A stretch of 42,130 nucleotides of DNA from an uncultured Akkermansia sp. (GTDB lineage Bacteria > Verrucomicrobiota > Verrucomicrobiia > Verrucomicrobiales > Akkermansiaceae): NCBI GenBank assembly GCA_904502165.1, contig CAJGDB010000006.1, positions 1 to 42,130 on the forward strand, read 5' to 3'. Below, piece by piece: positions 31,942-39,481 of this stretch. Each line of letters opens with the position of its first letter. Position 1 is the stretch's first letter. Under the pieces are notes generated by a model. That model was not told where the DNA came from, made no database searches, and saw only the letters and a list, made by a program, of their open reading frames with translations. The translations under genes and the position numbers were made by a program.

Positions 31942-34005
31942 ATGGCAGAGGGAAAACCGAAACCGCGTTTAACGGAAAGCGTGCCTGGACGTGTAGCTGC
32001 AGTCTTGCTGGCGGTGCTGTGGCTCTTTTCAATGTCGGGGGTGGATTCCCATTCCTTCAGCGCATACCCTGTCAGCATAGTGCTGCTGGTGATACTGCTG
32101 CTGGTGGGAGGGAGTATGCTATCTGGTTACCGGGTGGTCCGCATGAGTTGGCTGGGGTGGTTCACCCTTGCTGCTGCCGGTTATTTTCTGGTGCGATGCG
32201 TGAATAGTTATGCGGTGGTTGATTCCTATGAGGATGAAGCCATTATACTGGGTGCTGCCGTCTATTATGTAGCCGGGATGTACGCCGCTCAGAACCAGCG
32301 CCATTCCTCGCTGTTTCTTCTCCTGTTGCTGGCGATTGTGCTTAATATGCTGGCGTTTTGGGCTGTAAGGCAACCTTGGTTCTGCCTTGAATGGACAGGG
32401 CGTGCATCTGAAACGCCGGAAGGACCTAACCGGGTGCCTGTGTCCTTGTTTGTCTACAAGAATTTTGCCGGTTTCTTTTTTGCCGGGGCTGGCCTAGTAC
32501 TCGCAGCCTGGTCTGTATGGGGGCAGAAAGGGTGGCGGAAAGCCGTGCTGCTCATGGTGGCCGTGCTTTCTGTGCTCATGTCGTTCTTTTGCTCGACCCG
32601 CGTACCATTTTTCATCCTTCCTGTGGCATTGGTCATTATGTGGCTGATGGATGTACTGGTGCGGCTGTATTCCGGCAGAAAACTGGGGTGGTTCAGTTAT
32701 GCGGTTGGTATTGTGTTGTTGATCTTGCTGGGGGTGGGGCTCTATGATTTATTTGCATCCAATGTTCTGGGCTCCTTCTTCAGTAAGGCAGATTCACACC
32801 TGCGGTTCAGAATATGGGCTGCGGTGTGCGAAGTTCTGCCGCAGAGCGGATTGTTTGGCTGTGGTGCAGGGGCAACCGAATGGGAGGTGATTCCTTACTA
32901 TCGAGAGTGGTATCTGCCGAATTATGCCCATAATGATTATCTGCAGGTGTGGCTGGATTATGGTCTTGTGGGTATTCTTCTCATCATTGCTCTTCTGTTG
33001 CTGCATGTTGCTCAGGCGTTCCGCTGTATGGCTTCGGATCAGGTCGGTATTGTGCGGCGGGGTGCAGTGGCTGCTGCTTTGCTGTGTGTTCTTCTTCTTG
33101 CTGCCTATGCTGTGGCGGATTTTCCCTGGCATTCCTTTGCGCTGGTCTGCATGGGAGCGTTCTGCTGCGGAATCATGTCCTCCCCGTTTGCGTTTGTCCG
33201 GAAACGCTGGCTGGGATTACTGCGGCGGGGAGCAGAGGAAATTGTGCAGGTCAGGGCGCAGAAATGGATGGGGCGCGCCATGCTTTTGCTTGTGTTACTG
33301 TGTTGTGGTGCGGTCTGTGTTCACCTGGAACAGAAGCTCCGCGACGCATGGATGATGCAATGGGAGTACAACAAGGTCAGTGCAGGTGGCAGAGATTCCC
33401 GTTTCGAAGAACGCCGGGCGCTCATTGCACGCCTGATGCCGCGTTATCCTGCGCCCGCCTTGATGGATACATATTTCTCACGGCCTTTGTATGAAGAAAA
33501 TTATGCCGAGCAGGAGCAGTTGCTGCGAATGGCTCTGACTGCCAATCCCCGACAGAAATTCATGGCTATCATGCTGGCCGATGTGCTGGACGCCCGGAAG
33601 AAACATGAGGAGGCAGAACAGGTGTTCAGAAACACTTATCATGGAGATGCCATGCCTTTCAATATGCTGGCAAACTGGCCATCGTATTATGCTCACCATT
33701 TGCTGCGCTGGGCTCGTACTGAAATGAAGCAAGGTCGGTATGGCCGTGCTGTTTCTTTGCTGGAATATGGATTGGGAATCAACAAAAAACATCATATTAG
33801 TCTCGCCCTGCCCTGGAGAGGTGGCCGTCAGGAATGGCTCCTAAATGGTTTCACTCACCCTTACGTGATTTCCGTAATCCGCAATGCACAGACAGATTTG
33901 AAGCTGTTGAAGAAAATCGGCGCAGAACCGGATGATAGCTGGCAGAAACCTATGCAGGCAGGTGGCCGCCCCTCGCTGTATCGCTCGTGGGTTGGTAAAA
34001 AGTAG
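31942..34005 (+). CDS. O-antigen ligase/polymerase (Wzy_C family) membrane protein with TPR-like tail
   Basis: 687 residues. About ten to twelve membrane helices in the first 430 residues. The Wzy_C signature is AHNDYLQVWLDYGLVGILLIIALLLL (about 335-362), preceded by a large loop with FRIWAAVCEVLPQSGLFGCGAGATEW, the usual layout of WaaL/Wzy-type ligases and polymerases. After helix VLLCCGAVCVHL (about 450-465) the last 220 residues are soluble with helical repeats (EEAEQVFRNTY, EMKQGRYGRAVSLLEYGLGI) like TPRs, as in several bacterial O-antigen ligase-family proteins. It would join or polymerise surface polysaccharide; the substrate is unknown and no other glycan genes are adjacent. Confidence 0.8.
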   Translation: MAEGKPKPRLTESVPGRVAAVLLAVLWLFSMSGVDSHSFSAYPVSIVLLVILLLVGGSMLSGYRVVRMSWLGWFTLAAAGYFLVRCVNSYAVVDSYEDEAIILGAAVYYVAGMYAAQNQRHSSLFLLLLLAIVLNMLAFWAVRQPWFCLEWTGRASETPEGPNRVPVSLFVYKNFAGFFFAGAGLVLAAWSVWGQKGWRKAVLLMVAVLSVLMSFFCSTRVPFFILPVALVIMWLMDVLVRLYSGRKLGWFSYAVGIVLLILLGVGLYDLFASNVLGSFFSKADSHLRFRIWAAVCEVLPQSGLFGCGAGATEWEVIPYYREWYLPNYAHNDYLQVWLDYGLVGILLIIALLLLHVAQAFRCMASDQVGIVRRGAVAAALLCVLLLAAYAVADFPWHSFALVCMGAFCCGIMSSPFAFVRKRWLGLLRRGAEEIVQVRAQKWMGRAMLLLVLLCCGAVCVHLEQKLRDAWMMQWEYNKVSAGGRDSRFEERRALIARLMPRYPAPALMDTYFSRPLYEENYAEQEQLLRMALTANPRQKFMAIMLADVLDARKKHEEAEQVFRNTYHGDAMPFNMLANWPSYYAHHLLRWARTEMKQGRYGRAVSLLEYGLGINKKHHISLALPWRGGRQEWLLNGFTHPYVISVIRNAQTDLKLLKKIGAEPDDSWQKPMQAGGRPSLYRSWVGKK

Positions 34006-34126
34006 GAGATTTAACTGCAGAAATGCAAAAAAATATCGCTGGCAGGAGTTTTCCGCTTGCAAAAGCAAAAAAAAAGTGCAATATAAGAAGAAATCCGCTT
34101 CAGCGGCACCAGACTTTACTGACGTT

Positions 34127-34969
34127 ATGAGTACTCCTCCTCTTCCTCCGACTCCTCCGCGCCCCGTTCCTCCCACGGCTCCCGTTCCCCCCACGGCTCC
34201 CGTTCCCCCCACGGCTCCGCGTCCTGTGCCGCCCACAGCTCCGCGTCCTGCAATTCCCTCAGCTCCGACGGCTCCGATTGCTCCGCGTCCTGCCGCTGTG
34301 CCCCCCTCTGCGCCTCGCGCTGCTGCCACGGTGCCGCTGGCACCTGCTGCCCCCGCTGCTCCTGCTGCACCCGCCGCTCCGGCTCGCCCCGCAGCCCCCG
34401 TTCCTCCCACGGCTCCGCGCATGACCCCGACGATGCCGCTGCAGGTTCCGACGCGTCCTATTGTTCCGTCTGCCCCGGCAGCACCTGCTGCACCCGCCGC
34501 TCCTGCTGCACCGGCTGCGCCGGCCGCTCCTGTTCCTCCGTCCTCTCCCGTAGCTCCTGCGGCTGTGGCTCCTACTGCTACAACGGCCATGCCTACTGCT
34601 ACGGCTCCTCTGCCTGGCAAGGCTGCCAAGCCGGCCAAGCCTGGTGTGAAATCTGCGTCCAAGCCCGGTGCCGCCGGCAAGGGCGGTCCCAAGAAGAAGA
34701 AACAGGTGGAAGTCATCGAAGAGGAAGAAGAGGAGAAGCCCACGCATCCCACCATCCTCGTTGTGACTATCATTGCTCTGCTTGCCATTCTCTACTTCGG
34801 CTACCAGCAGTACAGCATTGATACCACATTCGGCCGTGTGTCCGAACCCACTTTCGGCTGGCCGTCTGATGGCTCTTCTGATGGCGCAGATGTCGCCGCT
34901 GATGAGGAAGAGACCGCAGAGGACACCGAAGGGGAGGAAGAAGAGGAAGCTGCTGACGAAGAAGAATAA
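34127..34969 (+). CDS. Pro/Ala-rich single-pass membrane protein with an acidic C-terminus
   Basis: Not recognised. 280 residues: about 185 residues of low complexity made of PVPPTAP and APAAP-type repeats, a basic patch (KPGAAGKGGPKKKK) followed by QVEVIEEEEEEK, one membrane helix (about 208-227, TILVVTIIALLAILYFGYQQY), and a Glu/Asp-rich tail (DEEETAEDTEGEEEEEAADEEE). The Lys-run then Glu-run motif next to a Pro/Ala region mirrors the protein at 3915. The predicted start ATG 34127 gives MSTPPLPPTPP; the frame is open to 33932. Same direction as the two thioredoxin genes downstream (42 bases to the first). Confidence 0.7.
   Translation: MSTPPLPPTPPRPVPPTAPVPPTAPVPPTAPRPVPPTAPRPAIPSAPTAPIAPRPAAVPPSAPRAAATVPLAPAAPAAPAAPAAPARPAAPVPPTAPRMTPTMPLQVPTRPIVPSAPAAPAAPAAPAAPAAPAAPVPPSSPVAPAAVAPTATTAMPTATAPLPGKAAKPAKPGVKSASKPGAAGKGGPKKKKQVEVIEEEEEEKPTHPTILVVTIIALLAILYFGYQQYSIDTTFGRVSEPTFGWPSDGSSDGADVAADEEETAEDTEGEEEEEAADEEE
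34140..34560 (+). repeat. Coding tandem repeats (Pro/Ala codons)
   Basis: Near-identical units built from CCCGTTCCTCCCACGGCT-type DNA at 34160-34240 and Gly/Cys-free GCTCCTGCTGC-type runs at 34330-34380 and 34480-34530 encode the PVPPTA and AAP repeats of the protein above. Such tracts may vary in length between strains. Confidence 0.6.
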
Positions 34970-35011
34970 TTTTTCAACGGAAAGCTCGTTCCTGGCGTCA
35001 TATCCCTCACC

Positions 35012-35335
35012 ATGGCAATACAGATTACAGACGGTAATTTCGCTGCGGAGGTGCTTGAAAGCCCCGTGCCCGTCCTGGTAGATTTCTGGGCTCCCTGGTG
35101 TGGGCCGTGCAAGATGATTTCTCCCATTGTGGATCAGCTTGCGACGGAGCTTGCCGGGCAGGCCAGGGTCTGCAAGGTGAATGTGGATGATGACGATACC
35201 CAGGAACTCTGCAACCGCTACAATATCCGCTCTATTCCTACGCTTATGTTTTTCCGTGGCGGGGAATTGGTGGACACCATAGTGGGAGCAACCTCCAAAG
35301 AGAATCTCGTGGCTCGCCTGCGTGCCTGCATGTAA
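35012..35335 (+). CDS. trxA: Thioredoxin (WCGPC)
   Basis: 107 residues with the classic VLVDFWAPWCGPCKMISPI active site, the buried Asp (VDFW) and the cis-Pro loop RSIPTLMFF. Reduces disulfides in cytoplasmic proteins. No signal peptide. Starts 42 bases after the Pro/Ala-rich gene, no Shine-Dalgarno sequence; probably co-transcribed with it. Confidence 0.95.
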   Translation: MAIQITDGNFAAEVLESPVPVLVDFWAPWCGPCKMISPIVDQLATELAGQARVCKVNVDDDDTQELCNRYNIRSIPTLMFFRGGELVDTIVGATSKENLVARLRACM

Positions 35336-35368
35336 GGAAACCATGGTATGATTCGTTGAAATTTCATC

Positions 35369-35402
35369 AACGCCGCCGGTGGTCAGGCCCCGGCGGCGTT
35401 TT
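35369..35402 (+). terminator. Hairpin with short T-run between the two thioredoxin genes
   Basis: AACGCCGCCGG (35369-35379), 10-base loop, CCGGCGGCGTTTT (35390-35402). A TATGAT at 35346-35351 just before it may be a weak promoter for the second gene, with the hairpin as an attenuator; that reading is speculative. Confidence 0.65.
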
Positions 35403-35431
35403 AAGACTCAAGACAACAAAACAACAAACAT

Positions 35432-35755
35432 ATGGCACTCAAAGAAGTAACAGAGAGTACGTTTGAGGCAGAAGTCCTCAAGTCCCCCGTTCCGGTTCTG
35501 GTAGATTTCTGGGCAACCTGGTGCGGAACCTGCAAGATGATGATGCCTGCCGTGGAGCAGGTGGGTACAGCCCTGGCTGCAGAGGCAAAAGTAGTCAAGG
35601 TGGATGCCGGTCAGCCTGCAGGCCAGGCCATTGCTGTGCGTTATGGCGTGCGTTCCCTGCCTACCTTCATCATCTTCAAGAATGGTGAAGTGGTGAACAC
35701 CATTACCGGCATGACCACCAAGGACAAGCTGATTGCTGCCATTAAGGCAGCCTGA
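35432..35755 (+). CDS. Thioredoxin-like protein with WCGTC active site
   Basis: 107 residues, same length and clearly a duplicate of the preceding thioredoxin (shared SPVPVLVDFWA segment), but the redox motif is WCGTC (ATWCGTCKMMMPAVEQ) rather than WCGPC. The cis-Pro loop (RSLPTFIIF) and buried Asp are retained. The Thr in place of Pro usually shifts redox potential and partner choice, so the pair may be specialised. Separated from trxA by a terminator-like hairpin. Confidence 0.9.
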   Translation: MALKEVTESTFEAEVLKSPVPVLVDFWATWCGTCKMMMPAVEQVGTALAAEAKVVKVDAGQPAGQAIAVRYGVRSLPTFIIFKNGEVVNTITGMTTKDKLIAAIKAA

Positions 35756-35777
35756 TTTAATTCTAAGAAATGAGTAA

Positions 35778-35812
35778 CGCCTTGTCGCTTAGCCGACAAG
35801 GCGCATTTTCTT
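35778..35812 (+). terminator. Terminator after the second thioredoxin gene
   Basis: CGCCTTGTCG (35778-35787), 6-base loop, CGACAAGGCG (35794-35803), then T-rich sequence. The T-run merges into the promoter of the next gene. Confidence 0.75.
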
Positions 35813-35838
35813 GCCTTTTTGCGAAAACCTGGTAGAAT
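35811..35838 (+). promoter_or_regulatory. Promoter of the metalloprotease gene, predicted leaderless
   Basis: TTGCCT (35811-35816), 16-base spacer, TAGAAT (35833-35838), 7 bases to ATG 35846. Confidence 0.65.
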
Positions 35839-35845
35839 CCCGCGC

Positions 35846-37048
35846 ATGAAAACAACGACATTGATTGCCGCTGTGAGTATGCTGTTGCCGTTGGTGCAGG
35901 CCGCCGTGCCTTCCCATTTCTCTGACCGCGCCAAGGAGATCCTGGCTGGTTCCGCGGCTGTACAGCCTACTGAATACCCGCTCAATATCGTCTATTTCCT
36001 CGGGAATGACAATGAGCCGGTAGCCGATTGTGAACGTCGTCTGAGCGAAATCATGTACTATGTGCAGCAGTTTTATGCCAGGGAGATGACCCGCAATGGT
36101 TTCCCGAACCGCAGTTTCGGCATGCAGATGCAGGAAAATGGTAATGTGAAACTCCACATGGTGCGTGGCAAGCATTCCCATCGTGAATATGCCTATGGCA
36201 CTGGTCATAATAAATGTTTAGAGGAAATTCGAGAATATGCGGATGCTCATCCCGGCACCATTGGCAGTGACCATCTCCTCGTGATTATGCCCACCTTCCA
36301 CGACGCCGAATACAATGATTTGCAGCCGGGTGGTGTGCCGTTCTACGGACTGGGACGCAACTGCTTTGCTCTCGACTACGCCCATTTCGATTTGCGCCAT
36401 CTGGGGCAGAATACACACGAGGGCCGCCTGCTTACCAAGTGGCTTGGAGGCCTGGCTCACGAGCTGGGCCATGGGCTCAACCTGCCGCACAACGAAGGTA
36501 CCGTGACCGATATGGCGGCTATGGGAACCCCGCTGATGGGGGCAGGTAACTACACTCTGGGTATGAAACCCACCTATCTCACGCTCAATTCAGCGCGTCT
36601 GCTGGATCGTTGCCAGGTGTTTGCTCCTGCCGGAGATAAGACCGAGTTCTATGCGCCGTGCCCCCGCCCTGAGGTGCAGCAGGCTTCCCTGCAATACACG
36701 GGCAAGGAGCTGGTGCTCACCATACGTTGCAATAATACCATTCATGTGAACGCCCTGGTACAGGCTCCGCCCTATGCGGTGAATCAGGACTATGAAGCCG
36801 TGGCATTCTGCGCCACGCCGGAGGATGAGACCGATGCCTCAGGCTTCCGCACGCATCGCATCATCATCCCCCTCAGCGAGCTTACCGCCCGCCAGAATAC
36901 CGGCAAGGGAGAGCAGGGCATGGATGTGCTTTTCACGCAGCCTAATGGACTGCGGTACCGCTGGCGCACGACTTATAACTGGGAATCACTCAAACCCGGT
37001 GATATGATTCCTCTGGATACTCAGCGTGATTTCTGGCTGGGATATTAA
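35846..37048 (+). CDS. Secreted zinc metallopeptidase, metzincin-like
   Basis: 400 residues with a signal peptide (MKTTTLIAAVSMLLPLVQAA). Zinc site HELGHGLNLPH at 205-215 (H-E-x2-H-x5-H), and a possible Met-turn (PLMGAGN, M231) 16 residues beyond the third histidine. The region before it (SDHLLVIMPTF, LGRNCFALDY) suggests the central strands of the metallopeptidase fold. In metzincins the eighth motif position is normally Gly; here it is Asn212. The C-terminal 130 residues look like a beta-sandwich domain. Likely acts on extracellular or periplasmic proteins; substrate unknown, a mucin or host protein target would fit the organism but is only a guess. Confidence 0.75.
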   Translation: MKTTTLIAAVSMLLPLVQAAVPSHFSDRAKEILAGSAAVQPTEYPLNIVYFLGNDNEPVADCERRLSEIMYYVQQFYAREMTRNGFPNRSFGMQMQENGNVKLHMVRGKHSHREYAYGTGHNKCLEEIREYADAHPGTIGSDHLLVIMPTFHDAEYNDLQPGGVPFYGLGRNCFALDYAHFDLRHLGQNTHEGRLLTKWLGGLAHELGHGLNLPHNEGTVTDMAAMGTPLMGAGNYTLGMKPTYLTLNSARLLDRCQVFAPAGDKTEFYAPCPRPEVQQASLQYTGKELVLTIRCNNTIHVNALVQAPPYAVNQDYEAVAFCATPEDETDASGFRTHRIIIPLSELTARQNTGKGEQGMDVLFTQPNGLRYRWRTTYNWESLKPGDMIPLDTQRDFWLGY

Positions 37049-37054
37049 CCACTA

Positions 37055-37082
37055 AAAAAGGGCTCCGGAAGGAGCCCTTTTT
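37055..37082. terminator. Bidirectional terminator
   Basis: AAAAAGGGCTCC (37055-37066), GGAA loop, GGAGCCCTTTTT (37071-37082); between the metalloprotease gene and the convergent aguA. Confidence 0.9.
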
Positions 37083-37103
37083 GATTGACGATTGACTAAT
37101 GAA
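37083..37103. repeat. Period-7 tandem repeat (GATTGAC units)
   Basis: GATTGAC twice, then TAATGAA, directly after the terminator and before a weak CAGGC/GCCTG hairpin near 37111-37128. Confidence 0.55.
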
Positions 37104-37135
37104 TGATACCACAGGCGTTCGACTGCCTGAGTTAA

Positions 37136-38188
37136 TCATTCTGGAATGTATTCCGGCTGCTGCTGTGTGATGCAGTGGATGGCACCGCCCTCAATCACCA
37201 GGCGGCGGGCATCTATGCCCACCACACGGCGGCCGGGGAATGCTTCGCGCAGAATACCCAGGGCCCGGTCATCCTCTTTCTCCTGCATAAATATGGGGAC
37301 AATCACGCTTCCATTGCAGATAAGGAAATTGGCATAACTGGCAGGCAACTGTTCCAAGCGCCAGTCTTCTGCTACCAGGGGCTGCGGCATGGGCAGGGAA
37401 ATCACCTCGACCCGGTGGCCGGAGGGTGTTCTCAAATCCTGCAGCCGCTCGTTATTTTCTGCCAGAGCCCGGTAATGCGGGGAGCGGGAATCCGGTTCCA
37501 CAATGGAGACTACCGCCTCCGGATTCACAAAGCGCACCATGTCATCAATGTGACCGTCGGTATCATCGCCCTCAATACCGCTGCCTAGCCAGAACACATG
37601 TGTTGTGCCGAGCATCCGGTGCATCTCGGCTTCCACTTCGGCCTTGGTGCAGCCGGGGTTTCGGTTGGGGTTGAGCAGCACGGCTTCTGTCGTCACTACA
37701 AGCCCCTCACCATTGCCTTCGATAGCGCCGCCTTCCAGAATCATTCGGCTGGTCAGCTGGGGCAACCCCAGACTGGCAGCTATACGGGCTGGAATCTCGT
37801 TGTCCAGGTCCCAGGGAGCAAACTTACCGCCCCAGGCATTAAAGGTCCAGTTGGCCAGCTGCAGGCTGCCATCGGCCCGCCGCACAAAAACAGGCCCGTG
37901 GTCGCGGCACCATACATCGTTGGTCGGGTGGTCAAAAAGCTTGAATCGCTCCACGTTGTGCTTACGCAGCAGGGTGTCAATCCCAGCATGCAGGGAAGCG
38001 GCGGCATTGATGCGTACCTCTGCCTCAATGGCAATGGCGGCAGCCAGTTCCGCATAGCGCGTGTGCAGCTCCTGCAGCCCCCCTTGCCAGAGGTCGTCCC
38101 GGTGCGGCCAGGAGAGCCAGACGGCCTCCTGCTTCTCCCATTCAGCCGGCCAGCGTAAGTCTGTTCCCTGCATGGCATTGGTGTTCAT
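37136..38188 (-). CDS. aguA: Agmatine deiminase
   Basis: 350 residues of the guanidino-group-modifying superfamily; hydrolyses agmatine to N-carbamoylputrescine and ammonia. Conserved parts: WLSWPHRDDLW, NDVWCRDHGPVFV, LEGGAIEGNGEG, GDDTDGHIDDMVRFV (Asp/His of the active site) and C-terminal EGGAIHCITQQQPEYIP with the nucleophilic Cys. Starts 5 bases after the preceding Minf_1886 gene's stop, so it forms an operon with it; a second ATG six codons downstream is also possible. The partner N-carbamoylputrescine amidase (aguB) is not in the window. Confidence 0.95.
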   Translation of the reverse strand: MNTNAMQGTDLRWPAEWEKQEAVWLSWPHRDDLWQGGLQELHTRYAELAAAIAIEAEVRINAAASLHAGIDTLLRKHNVERFKLFDHPTNDVWCRDHGPVFVRRADGSLQLANWTFNAWGGKFAPWDLDNEIPARIAASLGLPQLTSRMILEGGAIEGNGEGLVVTTEAVLLNPNRNPGCTKAEVEAEMHRMLGTTHVFWLGSGIEGDDTDGHIDDMVRFVNPEAVVSIVEPDSRSPHYRALAENNERLQDLRTPSGHRVEVISLPMPQPLVAEDWRLEQLPASYANFLICNGSVIVPIFMQEKEDDRALGILREAFPGRRVVGIDARRLVIEGGAIHCITQQQPEYIPE

Positions 38189-38193
38189 GATAA

Positions 38194-38586
38194 TCAGTCT
38201 TGCTGGGGTGAATCTACTGTTTCATACGGGGCGTTGAGAAGGCTTGCAACCGGGGTGAGTCCGTCAAATTGCTCCCGTCGGTCGCCCTCCTGTTTGCCAA
38301 AGGCGCCTACATCAATCAGGTTATAGACCAGATCCCCGACGTGGGTGGATTCAGTAATACCCCATTGTTCCATTACTGCCATGGCCAGCGGGCCGTATTC
38401 CTCGAGCGCATAGGCGCAGAACCCGAAGTAGAGCTCCTCAGCGCTCAGGTGTGGGTTAGAGGCCGTTTTGTGGGTGCGTTCGACTGTGGCATCCAGCGCA
38501 GCGCGGATGAAGAAATAAGCATCAGACGGGTAGGTGTCCGTTTTTTTCAGAACCTGTTCTACTGCATCCTCAAAACTATGTGCCAT
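38194..38586 (-). CDS. Minf_1886 family protein
   Basis: 130 residues matching a family of unknown function found mainly in Verrucomicrobia and Planctomycetes-type genomes: FEDAVEQVLKKTDTYPSDAYFFIRAALDAT, HLSAEELYFGFCAYALEEYGPLAMAVMEQWGI and DLVYNLIDVGAFGKQEGDRREQF follow the family pattern. Co-transcribed with aguA (5-base gap), which may hint at a link to polyamine metabolism. The start is set by a TAGCAT box 6 bases upstream. Confidence 0.8.
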   Translation of the reverse strand: MAHSFEDAVEQVLKKTDTYPSDAYFFIRAALDATVERTHKTASNPHLSAEELYFGFCAYALEEYGPLAMAVMEQWGITESTHVGDLVYNLIDVGAFGKQEGDRREQFDGLTPVASLLNAPYETVDSPQQD

Positions 38587-38592
38587 GAGCGC

Positions 38593-38621
38593 ATGCTATC
38601 ATGTTCATGAGCCTAACGCAA
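38593..38621 (-). promoter_or_regulatory. Promoter of the Minf_1886-aguA operon, predicted leaderless
   Basis: Minus strand TTGCGT (38621..38616), 17-base spacer, TAGCAT (38598..38593), 6 bases to ATG 38586. Confidence 0.65.
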
Positions 38622-38643
38622 TAGCAAATAGCTGCATATTCAC

Positions 38644-38672
38644 TTGCGTGTCTGGCATCATTGGTATAGAAT
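38644..38672 (+). promoter_or_regulatory. aroD promoter, predicted leaderless
   Basis: TTGCGT (38644-38649), 17-base spacer, TAGAAT (38667-38672), 9 bases to ATG 38682. Confidence 0.65.
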
Positions 38673-38681
38673 ACAGCCCGT

Positions 38682-39386
38682 ATGAATGTTCAGCCACGCC
38701 TTTGCTTTACCCGCCCGCTGGTGGTGGGGTCTGTTTCTGACCTTGCCGCATGGCAGGCTGCCTGCGCGGCATCAAGCCTGCCTTGCGATGTGGTGGAGCT
38801 GCGTGCGGACGGTCTGTCGGCTGATACCGATTGGGCAGCCCTGGCGCAGATGCGCTGCTGCCGCCCGGTGCTGGTGACCGTGCGCCACGAAAGTGAGGGT
38901 GGCTTGCGCGCTATGGATACAGAGCAACGCCTGTACATAGCCCGTGCGCTGCTGCCGCTGGCCTCTGCTTTTGATTGGGAGATTGCCCGGCTTCCCGAGG
39001 CCCGGGAGCTGGTGGTTGAAGCTCATGCTGCTGGTGTTCCCATCATTGCCTCTGCTCACGATTTTGAAAAGACTCCTGGTCTGGACACTCTGTTGGAAAA
39101 GGAACAGATGGCCCGCACCCTGGGTGCCGATGTGGCTAAATTTGCCTTCCGCCTGCACAGCGCGGAGGATATGATGACCGGCGTGGAGCTGCTGCGCCGT
39201 GCTACTGGTATCACCACCGTCATGGGCATGGGCTCGCTGGGTGCTGTCAGCCGCCTTCTGTACGCCCAGCACGGAGCCTGTCTGGTCTACGGCTATCTGG
39301 GGGATACGCCAACGGCTCCCGGCCAGTGGTCTGCCGCTCTCTGCCGCCAGAGCCTTGATGCGCTGGAATTGACTATTGACAAGTGA
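38682..39386 (+). CDS. aroD: 3-dehydroquinate dehydratase, type I
   Basis: 234 residues, class I (Schiff-base) enzyme of shikimate pathway step 3. VELRADGL contains the E-x-R-x-D substrate motif, ASAHDFEKTP the catalytic His, DVAKFAF the Schiff-base Lys, and MGMGSLGAVSRLL the C-terminal loop. Monocistronic with its own promoter. The last codons lie inside a period-7 repeat. Confidence 0.93.
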   Translation: MNVQPRLCFTRPLVVGSVSDLAAWQAACAASSLPCDVVELRADGLSADTDWAALAQMRCCRPVLVTVRHESEGGLRAMDTEQRLYIARALLPLASAFDWEIARLPEARELVVEAHAAGVPIIASAHDFEKTPGLDTLLEKEQMARTLGADVAKFAFRLHSAEDMMTGVELLRRATGITTVMGMGSLGAVSRLLYAQHGACLVYGYLGDTPTAPGQWSAALCRQSLDALELTIDK

Positions 39387-39403
39387 CCATTGACTATTGA
39401 AAA
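39369..39403 (+). repeat. Period-7 tandem repeat overlapping the aroD stop
   Basis: Five 7-base units: TTGACTA, TTGACAA, GTGACCA, TTGACTA, TTGAAAA. They contain the last five codons and the stop of aroD. Confidence 0.7.
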
Positions 39404-39427
39404 AGCTTCCTGCGGCAGCAGCCAAAA

Positions 39428-39447
39428 AAGCGGGCACTCGCCCGCTT
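39428..39447. terminator. Bidirectional terminator between aroD and the DUF456 gene
   Basis: AAGCGGGC (39428-39435), ACTC loop, GCCCGCTT (39440-39447), followed by a T-run on the minus strand (TTTTTT) and a T-rich stretch on the plus strand. Confidence 0.85.
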
Positions 39448-39481
39448 AAATTTTTTCATTATATACTTCTGCTCTATTCAC

